Assembly: GCA_023957835.1 (NCBI GenBank)
Contig: JAMLGP010000001.1
Coordinates: 861,575-925,574 of the forward strand
Length of the DNA stretch: 64,000 nucleotides
Source: Homoserinimonas sp.
GTDB lineage: Bacteria > Actinomycetota > Actinomycetes > Actinomycetales > Microbacteriaceae
Reading direction: 5' to 3'
The translations under genes and the position numbers were made by a program. The notes under the pieces are model-generated. The model was not told where the DNA came from. It made no database searches and saw nothing but the letters and a program-made list of their open reading frames with translations. Shown here in pieces: positions 9,174 through 18,447 of this stretch. Positions within the stretch are counted from its first letter, which is position 1, and every line of letters begins with the position of its first letter.

Positions 9174-10292
9174 GTGGCTGAGAGGGCGCTGTACATGCGA
9201 AATGTCCAGCAGACTCTAAGCGATGCTCTGGATCAGCGCGAGTCGCTGGCCGTCAATCTCAACCCGCAGCTGAGCGAGCTATTCAGGGTTGCCAGGGAAC
9301 TCCTTCTGGGCGGAAAGCGATTCCGCGCACAGTTCGTTTACCTGGGCTGGCTTGCTGCCGCCACCGAAGAGAGTTCGGACTCGAACCGCAATCGAAACGA
9401 AGGGCCCGCTCCCCTTAACCTCGCCAAAGTGGCAGCCGCGCTCGAGCTATTTCATGCTGCTGCTCTCGTTCACGACGATCTGATTGACAATTCAGATACC
9501 CGCCGGGGAGGCAGTTCAGTTCATCGCCTGTTTGAAGAACTCCATTCAGAGCGCAACTGGGCTGGAGAATCCGAGGGGTTCGGAAGAGCTTCTGCAATTC
9601 TGCTCGGTGATTTGCTTTTGAGCTGGAGCGAAGAGGATTTCAATAACTCCCTCGGCCTTCTGCCGGAAGTCACTTTGCACAGCAGAGCCAGAAGTGAATT
9701 CGATCAGATGCGAACTGAGGTCATGTACGGCCAGTATCTCGATGTGCTGGCAGGGCAGGTCTGGAGCACAGATACTGGTTCACTCAATTCAGAGCTGACA
9801 AATCAGGTCATTGTCCTCAAGTCTGCCAAGTACAGCGTTGAGGCGCCTCTGAGGATCGGTTGTTCAGTTGGCAATGGAACTGATCAACTCTTGCGGGCGC
9901 TGTCGAGCTTCGGTCTGCCGATTGGAATTGCCTTCCAGCTAAGGGACGACCTCCTCGGAGTCTTCGGTGACCCTTTGATCACCGGCAAGCCGGCTGGAGA
10001 CGATTTGCGCGAAGGAAAACGCACCATGCTGGTCTCGATCGCGAGATCCAGATTTTCCAAAGCGAGGCTGCGGGATTTCGACCAGTTACTGGGAGACCGA
10101 TCGTTAAGCGCCTCGCAGATCGAAAGACTCCAGTCAATGATCGCCGACAGTGGAGCACTGGAGGAAGTGGAAGCTCTCATCGCCGAAAATGCGAAGCGTG
10201 GATTTCAAGAATTGAGTTCAGAGGCAATTTCCCCAGTTGCAGCACAAGGACTGAGGGAACTGGCGGAGAAAGTCCTCCATCGTTCGAGCTGA
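9174..10292 (+). CDS. Polyprenyl diphosphate synthase (trans-isoprenyl type)
   Basis: Chain-elongating prenyltransferase making an all-trans polyprenyl diphosphate (GGPP or longer) for quinones or other isoprenoids. The 372-residue protein has GGKRFR (47-52), the first Asp-rich motif DDLID (101-105) and the second Asp-rich motif in FQLRDDLLGVFGD near residue 257. Product length cannot be read. The GTG at 9174 is preceded by TAGGCT (9162-9167), six bases away, as in a leaderless transcript; an in-frame ATG at 9195 with GAGAGGG eight bases upstream is a good alternative. Divergent from the DUF3040 gene. Confidence 0.88.
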   Translation: MAERALYMRNVQQTLSDALDQRESLAVNLNPQLSELFRVARELLLGGKRFRAQFVYLGWLAAATEESSDSNRNRNEGPAPLNLAKVAAALELFHAAALVHDDLIDNSDTRRGGSSVHRLFEELHSERNWAGESEGFGRASAILLGDLLLSWSEEDFNNSLGLLPEVTLHSRARSEFDQMRTEVMYGQYLDVLAGQVWSTDTGSLNSELTNQVIVLKSAKYSVEAPLRIGCSVGNGTDQLLRALSSFGLPIGIAFQLRDDLLGVFGDPLITGKPAGDDLREGKRTMLVSIARSRFSKARLRDFDQLLGDRSLSASQIERLQSMIADSGALEEVEALIAENAKRGFQELSSEAISPVAAQGLRELAEKVLHRSS

Positions 10293-10316
10293 ATTGCTCA
10301 GGATTGGTTCTTAAGG

Positions 10317-10673
10317 CTAGAAGCCGAGCGCCTGTGCGATGCGCCGGACTTCGGCCTTCCTTCCTTCACGAAGTGCCTCAATCGGAGTGACCCCGAGGCT
10401 CGATTCTTCGGTTAGCATCCAGGACATGGCCTCTTCATCGCTATATCCGCGATCCGTAAGCAGAATCAGAGTGCCCCGCAGTTCAGGCAGGACTTCATTG
10501 CCCTGAAGAAAAAGCTCCGGGACCTTTAGCACTCCGTCTACCCGAAGCCCGAGCAAGTGCCGGTCCTCGATCAACCTGCGTATCTTGCTTACTCCGATTC
10601 CCAGCCTCTCGACCAGTTCCGGAACAGTGAGCCACTTCAAATCTTCAGACTTCTTGTCAGACGACTTAGCCAC
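10317..10673 (-). CDS. Rv2175c-like winged-helix DNA-binding protein
   Basis: Small DNA-binding protein of the Rv2175c family; the mycobacterial member is phosphorylated by PknL, which blocks DNA binding. The 118-residue product has an N-terminal helix-turn-helix (TVPELVERLGIGVSKIRRL, residues 16-34) and a C-terminal helical part ending in IAQALGF. GTG start without a clear Shine-Dalgarno. It lies close to the kinase gene at 12295, the same association as Rv2175c with pknL, so it is a likely kinase substrate (inference). Its DNA targets are not known from the sequence. Confidence 0.85.
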   Translation of the reverse strand: MAKSSDKKSEDLKWLTVPELVERLGIGVSKIRRLIEDRHLLGLRVDGVLKVPELFLQGNEVLPELRGTLILLTDRGYSDEEAMSWMLTEESSLGVTPIEALREGRKAEVRRIAQALGF

Positions 10674-10735
10674 GATTTGATTTTGCCAGAAACTCGGAGG
10701 TCACTTCAGTTATCACTACGATCGAAGTTGACACC

Positions 10736-10751
10736 TGTAACATCTGTCACT
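10736..10751. promoter_or_regulatory. CRP/GlxR-like palindrome
   Basis: TGTAA (10736-10740), six bases, TCACT (10747-10751) matches the CRP/GlxR consensus TGTGA-N6-TCACA at eight of ten half-site positions. It lies between the Rv2175c-like gene and the LysM gene, 80 bases before the latter. A second, wider inverted repeat CTGTCAC (10744-10750) / GTGACAG (10784-10790) overlaps it. CRP-type control of resuscitation/cell-wall hydrolase genes is known in related actinobacteria. Tentative. Confidence 0.35.
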
Positions 10752-10830
10752 TTCTCACCATTGATTGACAGCAATCCACTTCTGTGACAGGTTTATTGAA
10801 TCAACTGGGGAACTTCGAGTGGGGAAATTG

Positions 10831-12228
10831 ATGATGAGCTCCTCTGGTGCGAGCTTCGGCGTTAAGCGCGCGGGAAGACACGCTTCGGGAAAGAAGCCAA
10901 ACTACTTTGGCCAGACCCTGCCAATTTTGCTTGCGAGCACGATGGCACTCACCCTTGTCCCGGTCCCCGCATCCGCAAAGCCCGCGGGCGATGCGGCCAG
11001 GGATCCCAAGCCGATCAAACTTCCGAAATCTTCAAGTGCCCAGCTCAAGTCAATGGTCGCGGACGCCATGGTTACCAGCCCGAAAGTCTTGACAAAGAGT
11101 GCCCCGGCATCAAGCCTTGCGGCAACTCCAACCAGCTACAAAGTCAACGCTGGAGACACGGTCAGTGGAATTGCGACTCGGTTCGGCCTGAAGACGGCTG
11201 AAGTCCTTGCAATCAACGGATTGAGCTGGAAATCGTTGATTTTCCCCGGTCAGATCCTGCGCCTGACCTCTGCCAGTCCGTCGACTCCGAGCCCAGCTCC
11301 GAGCCCAGCCCCGGCACCAACAACTCCTGCCTCCGCGGTCAGATACAAGGTCGTCTCCGGAGACACCGTAAGCGGAATCGCCAGCCGATATGGAGTTTCC
11401 ACTCAGTCAGTTCTGGACGCCAATGGACTCCGCTGGACGAGCATCATCTACCCCGGCCAGTTGCTCACGATCCCATCTTCGGGCCCTGCGCCAACCCCAG
11501 CCCCTCCAGCATCTGCCGCTCCAACCCCACCTAGCGGCAATTCCGACACTCTCGACGCCACCCCGGTTTCAAGCGTCACTCCTTCCACGCCGCCGACCGC
11601 GAGCCCCGCACCGGCCCCAGCCCCGGCTGAACCCACCTACTTCATCTACCGGATTGTCCCCGGAGACACGGTAACCGGCATCGCTTCCAAGTTCGGGGTC
11701 AGCATTCAGGCCATCCTGACTGCAAACGGGTTGAACAGATCAAGCATCATTTACGCTGGTGCAACCTTGAGAATTCCCGGAGTCAGCTCAATTCCCGCGG
11801 AATCGGGCTCGGGGGTCTACATCCTCACCGCCGAGATGGAGGCTAACGCCAGGACGATAATTCAGGTTGGACGAAGCCTGGGGGTTAGCGACTACGGGCT
11901 CATCATTGCTTTGGCTGCGGCAGCTCAGGAATCAACCCTGCGCAACCTCAACTACGGCGACCTCGATTCGGTGGGGCTTTTTCAGCAGCGGCCGAGTACT
12001 GGCTGGGGAACTCCCGCGCAACTGACCGATCCGGTTTATGCGAGCAGGCTCTTTTTTGGAGGGCCAAGCAACCCGAACAAAGGCAAGACTCGCGGCCTGC
12101 TTGACATAAGCGGCTGGCAGAACATGACGGTTACCCAGGCCGCTCAGGCAGTCCAGATTTCGGCTTTTCCAAACGCCTATGCAAAATGGGAGGCGTCCGC
12201 GCGTGCCTGGCTTAGCCAGCTCGGCTAA
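10831..12228 (+). CDS. Secreted LysM protein with lytic-transglycosylase-like C-terminus
   Basis: Predicted exported cell-wall-binding protein, 465 residues. It has a basic N-terminus, a hydrophobic export segment (about residues 32-47, ending PVPASAKP), then three LysM repeats near 104-147, 172-215 and 274-317, each starting YKV or YRI and GDTV and separated by Pro/Ala/Ser-rich linkers. The C-terminal 130 residues (LIIALAAAAQESTLRNL, GLFQQRPSTGWGT) resemble a lysozyme/transglycosylase-like domain with Glu367 as candidate acid. The start was set at the ATG with GGGGA five bases upstream; earlier starts would add residues before the signal peptide. Role: peptidoglycan binding and probably cleavage; activity is inferred. 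Confidence 0.83.
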   Translation: MMSSSGASFGVKRAGRHASGKKPNYFGQTLPILLASTMALTLVPVPASAKPAGDAARDPKPIKLPKSSSAQLKSMVADAMVTSPKVLTKSAPASSLAATPTSYKVNAGDTVSGIATRFGLKTAEVLAINGLSWKSLIFPGQILRLTSASPSTPSPAPSPAPAPTTPASAVRYKVVSGDTVSGIASRYGVSTQSVLDANGLRWTSIIYPGQLLTIPSSGPAPTPAPPASAAPTPPSGNSDTLDATPVSSVTPSTPPTASPAPAPAPAEPTYFIYRIVPGDTVTGIASKFGVSIQAILTANGLNRSSIIYAGATLRIPGVSSIPAESGSGVYILTAEMEANARTIIQVGRSLGVSDYGLIIALAAAAQESTLRNLNYGDLDSVGLFQQRPSTGWGTPAQLTDPVYASRLFFGGPSNPNKGKTRGLLDISGWQNMTVTQAAQAVQISAFPNAYAKWEASARAWLSQLG

Positions 12229-12282
12229 TTACGGAACCGGCGGCTCGCGGTGTTTTGCCAGAGTGCACGAAGATTGCAAATT

Positions 12283-12288
12283 TAGACT
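12283..12288 (+). promoter_or_regulatory. -10 element of a leaderless kinase transcript
   Basis: TAGACT lies exactly six bases before the GTG start of the kinase gene, with no Shine-Dalgarno between. In actinobacteria a TANNNT hexamer at this distance puts the first transcribed base at or next to the start codon. Confidence 0.55.
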
Positions 12289-12294
12289 TCTGAA

Positions 12295-14253
12295 GTGAAT
12301 TCGAATCCTTCCGATCCACTGATCGGTCGCCTGATTGACGGGCGCTATCAGATTCGTTCGCGCATTGCCCGCGGTGGAATGGCCACCGTCTACCTGGCTA
12401 ATGACTTGCGACTTGAGCGCAAAGTCGCAATTAAGGTCATGCACGGTCATCTCTCCGATGACCCTGACTATCGACTTCGATTCATTCAGGAAGCTAGATC
12501 AGCGGCCAGGCTGGCACATCCCAACGTCGTAAATGTATATGACCAGGGTCAGGATGAAGACACCGCCTACCTTGTTATGGAATATCTGCCTGGGATTACC
12601 CTTCGCGATCTGCTCAACGAACAGCCGATACTTACCACGGAGCAGGCTCTTGACATTATGCAGGCGGTATTGGCGGGTCTAGCGGCTGCCCACAGGAACG
12701 GCATAGTTCACAGGGATCTGAAACCCGAGAATGTTCTGCTGGCCGATGACGGCCGAATTAAGCTCAGCGACTTCGGGCTGGCCAGAGCTGCAACGAAACA
12801 GACCGCAACCGGCGCAGCCCTCCTCGGCACAATCGCCTACCTCTCACCTGAGCTTGTGACCCGCGGAGTCGCAGACGCAAGGAGCGACATTTACGCAGTC
12901 GGAATCATGCTTTACGAAATGCTCGCGGGAGAACAGCCGTTTAAGGGCGATCAGCCGTTTCAAATTGCGAATCAGCACGCAAACGAGTCCGTACCGACAC
13001 CGAGTACCAAGAATCCGGAGGTTCCGGTTGAGCTGGACGAACTGGTGCTCTGGGCGACCGCAAAAGACCCCGATCAGCGGCCGGCGGATGCCCGAGCAAT
13101 GCTCGAACAACTTCGAGAAACCAAGCACTTGCTCGCGAGAGGCGGTCGGCCAGTTGCCGCATCGACTCCTGATCAGACTCTGGTTATTCCGAATCAAGCG
13201 GCCTCCATTCCTGCTCCCGATGAGGGATCTGAAGCAGCCACTCAGGTACTTGAGCGAAGGCCGAGAGGGAACACCGGCTCGGTAGTCCGCGACAATACGA
13301 CTGCTCTCGCAACCGCTGCCACTAAGCGGCGCTCGCTCGGAGCATGGCTGTTCGTGCTTGTGCTGTTGCTGACTGCGGGAGCTGGCGCTACCGGGTGGTA
13401 TTACGGGTCCGGACCCGGGTCCAAAGTGATGATTCCGTCCGTGGAAGGCAGGGACATCCCGACGGCGACGAGCATCCTTGAAAAGGCCGACCTGAAAGTT
13501 TCAGAGAATCAGGAGCACGACTTCAGCAGAACCATCGCAAAAGGGTTGGTGATGGGGACCAATCCGAAAGTCGGCAGCGCCGTCGCACACGGCGGAGAAG
13601 TGGCCCTGGTAATTTCTGACGGCCCGAAACTGCTCCCACTGCCGAAGCTCGTCGGCATCGATGAGCAAACCGCTCGCTCAAGTGTTGAGAAGGATTTCAC
13701 CCTTCAGGATTCCGATTATCAATTCAATTCAGAAGTTGCCCTCGGAGTAGTTATTTCTGCTCTTGGAGTGGGGGAAGACGGCAACCCGCTCGACCTGTCA
13801 ACGGTCGACCAGTACTGGGATGGAGAGCCGATAACTCTCGTGGTTTCTCTCGGCCCAATCCCTTCAGTGACAGACCTCTCGGTTGATGATGCCAAAGCAG
13901 CTCTGCAACAAGTTGGCCTCGACGGTTCAACCTCTCAGGGGCTGCACGACTGGAGCGATACGGTCCAAAAGGGGAACGTCATAGGAGTCAAGCTTCCCGA
14001 CTCCCCCGTTACCAAGGGAACCGTGCTCCAGCTGATCATTTCCGACGGGATTGAGCAGGTTCAGATCCCAGACCTGATAGGGATGGCCTGGCGGGACGCG
14101 AAGCCGCAACTCGTTGCTCTCGGATTCCAACTCGATTACGACACTTTGGCTGACGCATTCCCAGGGTCAACAGTAAAGAAGATTTCACCTCAACCAGGCA
14201 AGACCGTCGACAAAGGCACGACCTTGAAGATCAACTTCAATCTCGGCTTTTGA
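12295..14253 (+). CDS. PASTA-domain Ser/Thr protein kinase (PknL locus)
   Basis: Membrane receptor kinase, 652 residues. The kinase domain (about 15-280) has the glycine loop ARGGMATVY, Lys47 in VAIKVM, HRDLKPEN (catalytic Asp141), DFG (159-161) and an activation loop with Thr168, Thr170 and Thr172. A basic linker precedes one membrane segment (349-370), followed by four PASTA repeats (about 376-652) that should bind muropeptides or lipid II outside the cell. Neighbours (Rv2175c-like gene, aroG) mark it as the PknL position; the mycobacterial PknL lacks PASTA repeats while corynebacterial PknL has them. GTG start, leaderless signature. Confidence 0.95.
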   Translation: MNSNPSDPLIGRLIDGRYQIRSRIARGGMATVYLANDLRLERKVAIKVMHGHLSDDPDYRLRFIQEARSAARLAHPNVVNVYDQGQDEDTAYLVMEYLPGITLRDLLNEQPILTTEQALDIMQAVLAGLAAAHRNGIVHRDLKPENVLLADDGRIKLSDFGLARAATKQTATGAALLGTIAYLSPELVTRGVADARSDIYAVGIMLYEMLAGEQPFKGDQPFQIANQHANESVPTPSTKNPEVPVELDELVLWATAKDPDQRPADARAMLEQLRETKHLLARGGRPVAASTPDQTLVIPNQAASIPAPDEGSEAATQVLERRPRGNTGSVVRDNTTALATAATKRRSLGAWLFVLVLLLTAGAGATGWYYGSGPGSKVMIPSVEGRDIPTATSILEKADLKVSENQEHDFSRTIAKGLVMGTNPKVGSAVAHGGEVALVISDGPKLLPLPKLVGIDEQTARSSVEKDFTLQDSDYQFNSEVALGVVISALGVGEDGNPLDLSTVDQYWDGEPITLVVSLGPIPSVTDLSVDDAKAALQQVGLDGSTSQGLHDWSDTVQKGNVIGVKLPDSPVTKGTVLQLIISDGIEQVQIPDLIGMAWRDAKPQLVALGFQLDYDTLADAFPGSTVKKISPQPGKTVDKGTTLKINFNLGF

Positions 14254-14265
14254 AACAGACCGCCA

Positions 14266-15639
14266 CTATTGGCGAGAGCTAAGCTCTTCAGCAATTAGAA
14301 ATGCGAGCTCGAGCGACTGCATGTGATTGAGTCTGGGGTCGCAAAGCGACTCGTATCTGGTACTTAGGCTCGCTTCGTCGATCTGTTCCGAACCGCCAAG
14401 GCACTCCGTCACGTCATCCCCGGTGAGTTCAATGTGGATGCCGCCCGGGTGGGTACCCAACTCCCTGTGCACTTCAAAGAATCCTTTGACTTCGCCTACG
14501 ACGTCGTCGAACCGCCTCGTCTTGTAGCCGTTCGGAGTGGTAAGTCCGTTGCCATGCATGGGATCGCAAACCCAAAGCGGAGTCGATTCTGAAGCGGCAA
14601 CGCCCGAAATCAACTCGGGAAGCACATCCCGAATCTTTGTAGCTCCCATTCTGGTGATGAAAGTCAGTCTTCCGGGCTCTCGGTCAGGATCGAGCTTGTC
14701 GATCAGGGCCAGTGCATCGCTCGCCTTAGCACCCGGACCGAGTTTGACTCCGATTGGATTGCGCACCCTCGAAAGGAAATCCAGATGTGCTCCATCCAAT
14801 TGCCTGGTTCGTTCACCAACCCAGAGGAAGTGAGCGGAAGTGTCGTAGGGGGTTCCGGTTCTCGAATCGATTCGAGTAAGGGGTCTCTCGTAATCCATGA
14901 GCAGTGCTTCGTGCGAAATGTAGAACTCGGTTCGCTTTAGCGCCTCGAAATCGGCACCGCAGGCCATCATGAATTTGACAGCGCGGTCAATTTCCCTGGC
15001 CAGGTGCTCGTACCTTACGTTCGCAGGGTTTCGAGCAAATCCCTGATTCCAGCTGTGTACGTGCCGCAAGTCAGCAAACCCGCCCTGAGTGAATGCCCGG
15101 ATTAAATTCAGCGTGCTCGAAGCGGTGTGGTATCCGCGAATAAGCCTGGAAGGATCCGAAGCTCTCGAGGCTTCAGTGAAGTCGTAGCCATTGACGATGT
15201 CGCCTCTATAGGCGGGCAGGGTGATATCTCCCCGAGTCTCAACTTCACTGGACCGCGGCTTCGCGAACTGGCCGGCCATCCTGCCCATTTTGATTACCGG
15301 CATGGATGCGCCATAAGTAAGCACAACGGCCATTTGAAGAATCGTCTTCACCCGATCGCGGATTTGATTCGCGGTTGCGGCAGCAAAGGTTTCGGCGCAA
15401 TCCCCTCCCTGCAGAAGGAAGGCTTCTCCCCTGGCCGCACTCGCGAGCCTTGTCTTTAGCAAGTCGACCTCCCCTGCAAAGACGAGCGGAGGGAGGGTGG
15501 CCAGTTCCGCCGAAGCCGCACTCAGCGCATCTGCCGAAGGCCAGGGGGGCTGCTGCGCGATCGGAAGAGTGCGCCAGTGGTCGAGCCCATCAATCACGGC
15601 CTGATCGGCGAGAACGACTGGCTCGGTCGGATCGACCAC
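14266..15639 (-). CDS. aroG: 3-deoxy-D-arabino-heptulosonate 7-phosphate synthase, class II
   Basis: First enzyme of the shikimate pathway: condenses phosphoenolpyruvate and erythrose 4-phosphate. The product (about 457 residues) is a plant/actinobacterial type II DAHP synthase, with WRTLPIAQQPPWP at the N-terminus, LLQGGDCAETFA, MPVIKMGRMAGQFAKPRS, and CDPMHGNGLTTPNGYKTR near the C-terminus. A GTG three codons further upstream exists, but the chosen GTG has GAAGGAG eight bases before it. It converges with the kinase gene, with 12 bases between stops, the same neighbourhood as in mycobacteria. Confidence 0.95.
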   Translation of the reverse strand: MVDPTEPVVLADQAVIDGLDHWRTLPIAQQPPWPSADALSAASAELATLPPLVFAGEVDLLKTRLASAARGEAFLLQGGDCAETFAAATANQIRDRVKTILQMAVVLTYGASMPVIKMGRMAGQFAKPRSSEVETRGDITLPAYRGDIVNGYDFTEASRASDPSRLIRGYHTASSTLNLIRAFTQGGFADLRHVHSWNQGFARNPANVRYEHLAREIDRAVKFMMACGADFEALKRTEFYISHEALLMDYERPLTRIDSRTGTPYDTSAHFLWVGERTRQLDGAHLDFLSRVRNPIGVKLGPGAKASDALALIDKLDPDREPGRLTFITRMGATKIRDVLPELISGVAASESTPLWVCDPMHGNGLTTPNGYKTRRFDDVVGEVKGFFEVHRELGTHPGGIHIELTGDDVTECLGGSEQIDEASLSTRYESLCDPRLNHMQSLELAFLIAEELSSRQ

Positions 15640-15767
15640 TCTGCACACTCCTTCACTATTGAAAGTCGACTGTCAGCCCAGAAACTGACCAGAATGCTGC
15701 CGCGATGCAGCCAAATCGGGAGGCTCCCCGGTTCCAGCATAACCGCCGGAATCCAGTGTGACCCGGG

Positions 15768-16457
15768 TCAGCGGCTCCTGCTGCCGAGCTGCTCCTTAAC
15801 CGTGCTCGCATACACGTCCACGTATTCCTGATTGCTTAGCTGACTCAGCTCGTAGATGATCTCATCGGTGATTGAGCGCAGGATGAAGCGGTCGCTCTCC
15901 ATCCCCTCGAACCGCGAGAAATCCAATGGTTCGCCGATTATCACTCCAACTCGACGCACTTTCGGAATTCGCTTGCCGATCGGCATTACCTTTTCGGTAT
16001 CGATCATCGCGACCGGAACCACTGGCACCCCGCCTTCCAGCACTATCCGGGCCACTCCGGTTCTGCCTCGATACAACCGGCCATCAGGGCTTCTCGTTCC
16101 CTCCGGATAAATCCCCAGCACTTCTCCCTTTGCAAGTACCCCGAGTCCGGTTCTAAGGCTCGCTTCGGAAGCCTTGCCGCCAGAGCGATCTATTGGGAGC
16201 ATCCCGGCAGCCTTAAGAAAGGTCTTGATTGCCCAGCCCTTGATACCCCTTGTGGTGTAGTAATCGCTCTTGGCGAGAAAGGTAACCCTGCGCTCGATCA
16301 CGAGAGGCAGAAAGATCGAATCGATGAATGAAAGATGATTGCTGGCGAGAATCACTGCTCCCGAGCGAGGTATGTTCTCGGCTCCCGTCACCCACGGGCG
16401 GAATGCCGTGCGCAGTATCGGCCCCGCGATGAGGTTCTTCATGAACCAGTAGAACAT
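15768..16457 (-). CDS. 1-acyl-sn-glycerol-3-phosphate acyltransferase family protein (PlsC-like)
   Basis: Membrane-associated acyltransferase of phospholipid synthesis. The 229-residue protein has the acceptor/donor motifs of the family: SNHLSFID (NHX4D, near residue 40), YPEGTRSPDGRLYRGRTG near 116 and PVVPVAMID. No long transmembrane array, only a hydrophobic N-terminal stretch. ATG start. It is divergent from the acyl-CoA ligase gene at 16608, which could supply its acyl donor. The exact acceptor is not known. Confidence 0.9.
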   Translation of the reverse strand: MFYWFMKNLIAGPILRTAFRPWVTGAENIPRSGAVILASNHLSFIDSIFLPLVIERRVTFLAKSDYYTTRGIKGWAIKTFLKAAGMLPIDRSGGKASEASLRTGLGVLAKGEVLGIYPEGTRSPDGRLYRGRTGVARIVLEGGVPVVPVAMIDTEKVMPIGKRIPKVRRVGVIIGEPLDFSRFEGMESDRFILRSITDEIIYELSQLSNQEYVDVYASTVKEQLGSRSR

Positions 16458-16607
16458 TCGCGTCCGCTCCCCGCTCTGCCGATCTAACTCGAGACCTTTG
16501 ACTTGCCAAGCCTATCGCTGGACGAAGGTTTGTACCCCGAACTCCATTTGGCCAGCCAATCCAGATAGAGTGAAATCATTGACCTGACCGGTATCGAAGG
16601 AGTTGCC

Positions 16608-18434
16608 GTGGATCTCTGCGAAATGCCCGCCATCGTTCCTGCTGACCCGGGAGCGAATACAACAGACCTCCTGGTCGAGCGAGTCAAAGCGACTCCGAAT
16701 TTGGCTCTTTTTTCGCTGCCGACTGATGACGGAGGCTGGACCGACGTCACCGCCAAGGAATTTGAAGACCAGGTAATTGCTCTCGCGAAGGGATTCGTCG
16801 CAGCGGGAATTGAGCCGGGCGACAAGATCGGACTGATGTGCAAGACGAGGTACGAATGGACCTTGATTGACTTTGCCATTTGGTATGCCGGAGCGGTGAT
16901 GGTTCCGATTTACGAGACCTCCTCTCCGAGCCAGATTCAGTACAACCTTTCGGACTCGGGAACGGTCGCAATGATGACCGAGACTCCGGATCACTTCGCA
17001 CGTTTCGACGAGGCACACCCCGATCTGCCGCTAATCAAAAATGTCTGGAAGATCGACACTGGCGATCTCGAAAAGCTGGCTGCGAGCGGTAAGGATGTCC
17101 CTGACAAGGAGATAGAGCGTCGCCGCAATCTTGCAAAGGGTTCAGACCTTGCCACTTTGATTTACACCGCGGGCACGACAGGCAGGCCCAAGGGGTGCAT
17201 GCTCACCCATTCGAACTTCGTGGAGCTTTCCCGCAACGCGAGGGAAGCGATTCCTGAGGTAGTAAACACCGAGTCCAGCACCTTGCTGTTCATTACCCTC
17301 GCCCACATTTTCGCGAGATTCATCGCGGTGCTTGCGATCCACGGCGGTGTCAAGGTTGGCCACCAGGCCGACACGAAGCAGCTGCTTCCTGCTATGGGTT
17401 CCTTCCGCCCGACCTTCCTGCTCGCTGTGCCGAGGGTATTTGAAAAGGTATACAACTCTTCAGAGCAGAAGGCAGAGAGCGGTGGAAAGGGCAAGATCTT
17501 CCGCAAGGCTGCGGCTGTTGCGGTTGCGCACTCGAAAGCGCTGGATGCCGGAAAGGTACCGTTCGGCCTCGCAATGCAGTTCGCGCTCTTCGACAAGCTC
17601 GTGCTCAGCAAGATTCGTCATGCTCTCGGCGGAAGAGTCAAGTACGCCGTTTCGGGTTCGGCGCCTCTTGGGCTCTTCCTTGGCCACTTCTATCGCAGTC
17701 TGGGGCTGACGATTCTTGAAGGCTACGGACTTACCGAGACGACCGCACCGATTTCCGTGAACGTCCCATCCAACTTCAAGATCGGCAAGGTTGGACCTCC
17801 TCTTCCCGGCTGCTCCGCGAGGATTGCCGAAGATGGAGAGATCGAAGCCGCTGGAATCAACATTTTCGCCGGTTACTGGAACAACCCGGAAGCCACTAAG
17901 GGTGCTTTCAATGGTAAGTGGTTCAAGACCGGCGACATCGGCTCGATCGACGAAGACGGCTATCTGGAGATCACGGGTCGCAAGAAGGAAATGATCGTCA
18001 CAGCCGGAGGCAAGAACGTCGCCCCCGCAACTCTCGAAGATCCGATTCGGGCAAACCCGATCATCGGCCAGGTAATCGTCGTGGGCGATCGCAAGCCGTT
18101 CATCGGGGCGCTGATTTCTCTCGATGAGGAAATGCTCCCGGTGTGGCTGAATAACAATGGCGAAGACGCCACGATGCCGATTGACCAGGCTTCGAAGAAC
18201 CCGAAGGTGCTCGCGGAAATCCAAAGTGCCATCGACAAGGCGAACGCGGGAGTTTCACGCGCGGAGTCAATCAGGAAGTTCGTGATTCTTCCGCACGACC
18301 TGACCGAGGCCAGCGGCCACCTGACTCCGAAGCTCAGCGTCAAGCGCAATGTGGTCCTGAGTGATTTCGAGGATGTCATCGAAGGCCTATATGAGGACTC
18401 CCCTCCCACTCAGGGGCACTCGGTAGTCGGCTAG
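16608..18434 (+). CDS. Long-chain fatty acid--CoA ligase (FadD15-like)
   Basis: AMP-forming ligase that activates long-chain fatty acids to acyl-CoA. The 608-residue protein has the P-loop LIYTAGTTGRPKGCMLTHSN (about 185-204), LLFITLAHIFARF, the GYGLTETTAPIS motif, WFKTGDIGSIDEDGYLEITGRKKE and a C-terminal Lys-containing stretch HLTPKLSVKR, a complete adenylation domain. The start is GTG with AAGGAG five bases upstream. In mycobacteria fadD15 lies in the same block as plsC and pknL. Specific chain length is not readable. Confidence 0.92.
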   Translation: MDLCEMPAIVPADPGANTTDLLVERVKATPNLALFSLPTDDGGWTDVTAKEFEDQVIALAKGFVAAGIEPGDKIGLMCKTRYEWTLIDFAIWYAGAVMVPIYETSSPSQIQYNLSDSGTVAMMTETPDHFARFDEAHPDLPLIKNVWKIDTGDLEKLAASGKDVPDKEIERRRNLAKGSDLATLIYTAGTTGRPKGCMLTHSNFVELSRNAREAIPEVVNTESSTLLFITLAHIFARFIAVLAIHGGVKVGHQADTKQLLPAMGSFRPTFLLAVPRVFEKVYNSSEQKAESGGKGKIFRKAAAVAVAHSKALDAGKVPFGLAMQFALFDKLVLSKIRHALGGRVKYAVSGSAPLGLFLGHFYRSLGLTILEGYGLTETTAPISVNVPSNFKIGKVGPPLPGCSARIAEDGEIEAAGINIFAGYWNNPEATKGAFNGKWFKTGDIGSIDEDGYLEITGRKKEMIVTAGGKNVAPATLEDPIRANPIIGQVIVVGDRKPFIGALISLDEEMLPVWLNNNGEDATMPIDQASKNPKVLAEIQSAIDKANAGVSRAESIRKFVILPHDLTEASGHLTPKLSVKRNVVLSDFEDVIEGLYEDSPPTQGHSVVG

Positions 18435-18447
18435 TTCCGAAAGCCTC

